A DNA stretch of 5,279 bases, taken from contig DDPM01000145.1 in NCBI GenBank assembly GCA_002342165.1, positions 10,273 through 15,551 on the forward strand. The letters are read 5' to 3'. Source of the DNA: Hylemonella sp. UBA2468. Lineage in GTDB: Bacteria > Pseudomonadota > Gammaproteobacteria > Burkholderiales > Burkholderiaceae_C. Within the stretch, counting starts at the first letter, position 1. Each line of letters opens with the position of its first letter. Shown one piece after another: positions 4,977-5,279 of this stretch. Position numbers and translations under genes: made by a program. The notes beneath the pieces are model-generated. The model searched no databases, had not been told where the DNA came from, and saw only the letters and a program-made list of their open reading frames with translations.

Positions 4977-5279
4977 AACTATAGAGTTTGATCCTGGCTC
5001 AGATTGAACGCTGGCGGCATGCCTTACACATGCAAGTCGAACGGTAACAGGTTAAGCTGACGAGTGGCGAACGGGTGAGTAATATATCGGAACGTGCCCA
5101 GTCGTGGGGGATAACGTAGCGAAAGCTACGCTAATACCGCATACGATCTATGGATGAAAGCGGGGGACCGCAAGGCCTCGCGCGATTGGAGCGGCCGATA
5201 TCAGATTAGGTAGTTGGTGGGGTAAAGGCCCACCAAGCCTGCGATCTGTAGCTGGTCTGAGAGGACGACCAGCCACACT
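4977..5279 (+). rRNA. 16S ribosomal RNA, 5' end (partial)
   Basis: This is the start of the small-subunit rRNA. The universal forward-primer site AGAGTTTGATCCTGGCTCAG begins at 4983, corresponding to E. coli position 8, which puts the mature 5' end near 4976-4977. Other conserved blocks are ACACATGCAAGTCGAACGG, GGGTGAGTAAT, GGGGGATAAC, CTAATACCGCATA, GCTGGTCTGAGAGG and CCAGCCACACT, where the window ends (about E. coli position 317). Relative to E. coli the span is 13 nt shorter, and all of that lies in helix 6 (V1 region). The V2 sequence is of betaproteobacterial/Comamonadaceae type. The rest of the gene, and presumably the tRNAs, 23S and 5S, lie beyond the window. Confidence 0.98.

Noticed and set aside
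1..5279. CRISPR arrays, insertion sequences, attachment sites, toxin-antitoxin or phage genes
   Set aside because: No repeat-spacer pattern, transposase-like frame or terminal inverted repeats were seen; the coding part is fully accounted for by che genes.

Overview
The window carries the 3' part of a bacterial chemotaxis (che) operon followed directly, on the same strand, by the promoter/leader region and first ~300 nt of a 16S rRNA gene. The 16S start reads as betaproteobacterial, order Burkholderiales. From memory of such sequences, the V2 region and the segment around 5200-5230 look like Comamonadaceae, possibly Rhodoferax-like; the genus guess is weak and was not searched. The che proteins agree with a motile Gram-negative betaproteobacterium: CheR and CheB closely resemble the enterobacterial proteins, and a CheD is present.

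Layout, all on the + strand. At 2-1321 is cheA without its 5' end: the tail of an Ala/Pro-rich linker, then the P3 dimerisation, P4 kinase and P5 regulatory domains. Next come cheW (1342-1827), cheR (1859-2743), cheD (2784-3485) and cheB (3497-4597). Gaps are short (20, 31, 40 and 11 nt), so this is very probably one transcription unit. From 4598 to 4976 there is no protein gene; this stretch is the rRNA operon control region. It has two tandem promoter-like modules sharing a perfect 20-bp repeat, each followed by a boxB-like hairpin and a boxA-like antitermination element, and then a strongly folded leader RNA. 16S rRNA starts near 4977 and runs off the window at 5279.

How the genes work together: CheW couples chemoreceptors to the kinase CheA. 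CheA passes phosphate to CheB, seen here, and to a CheY that is not in this window. CheR methylates receptor glutamates, while CheB removes the methyl groups and deamidates receptors. CheD also deamidates receptor glutamines. The window therefore holds signal coupling plus the full receptor-adaptation set, but no receptor, CheY or CheZ.

I do not see a previously undescribed protein system. All five genes are well-known families with their key catalytic residues intact. The most interesting material is non-coding: the duplicated promoter-antiterminator modules and the stacked hairpins upstream of 16S, a shortened helix 6 in 16S, and the direct abutment of a che operon and an rRNA operon with no recognisable terminator between them.
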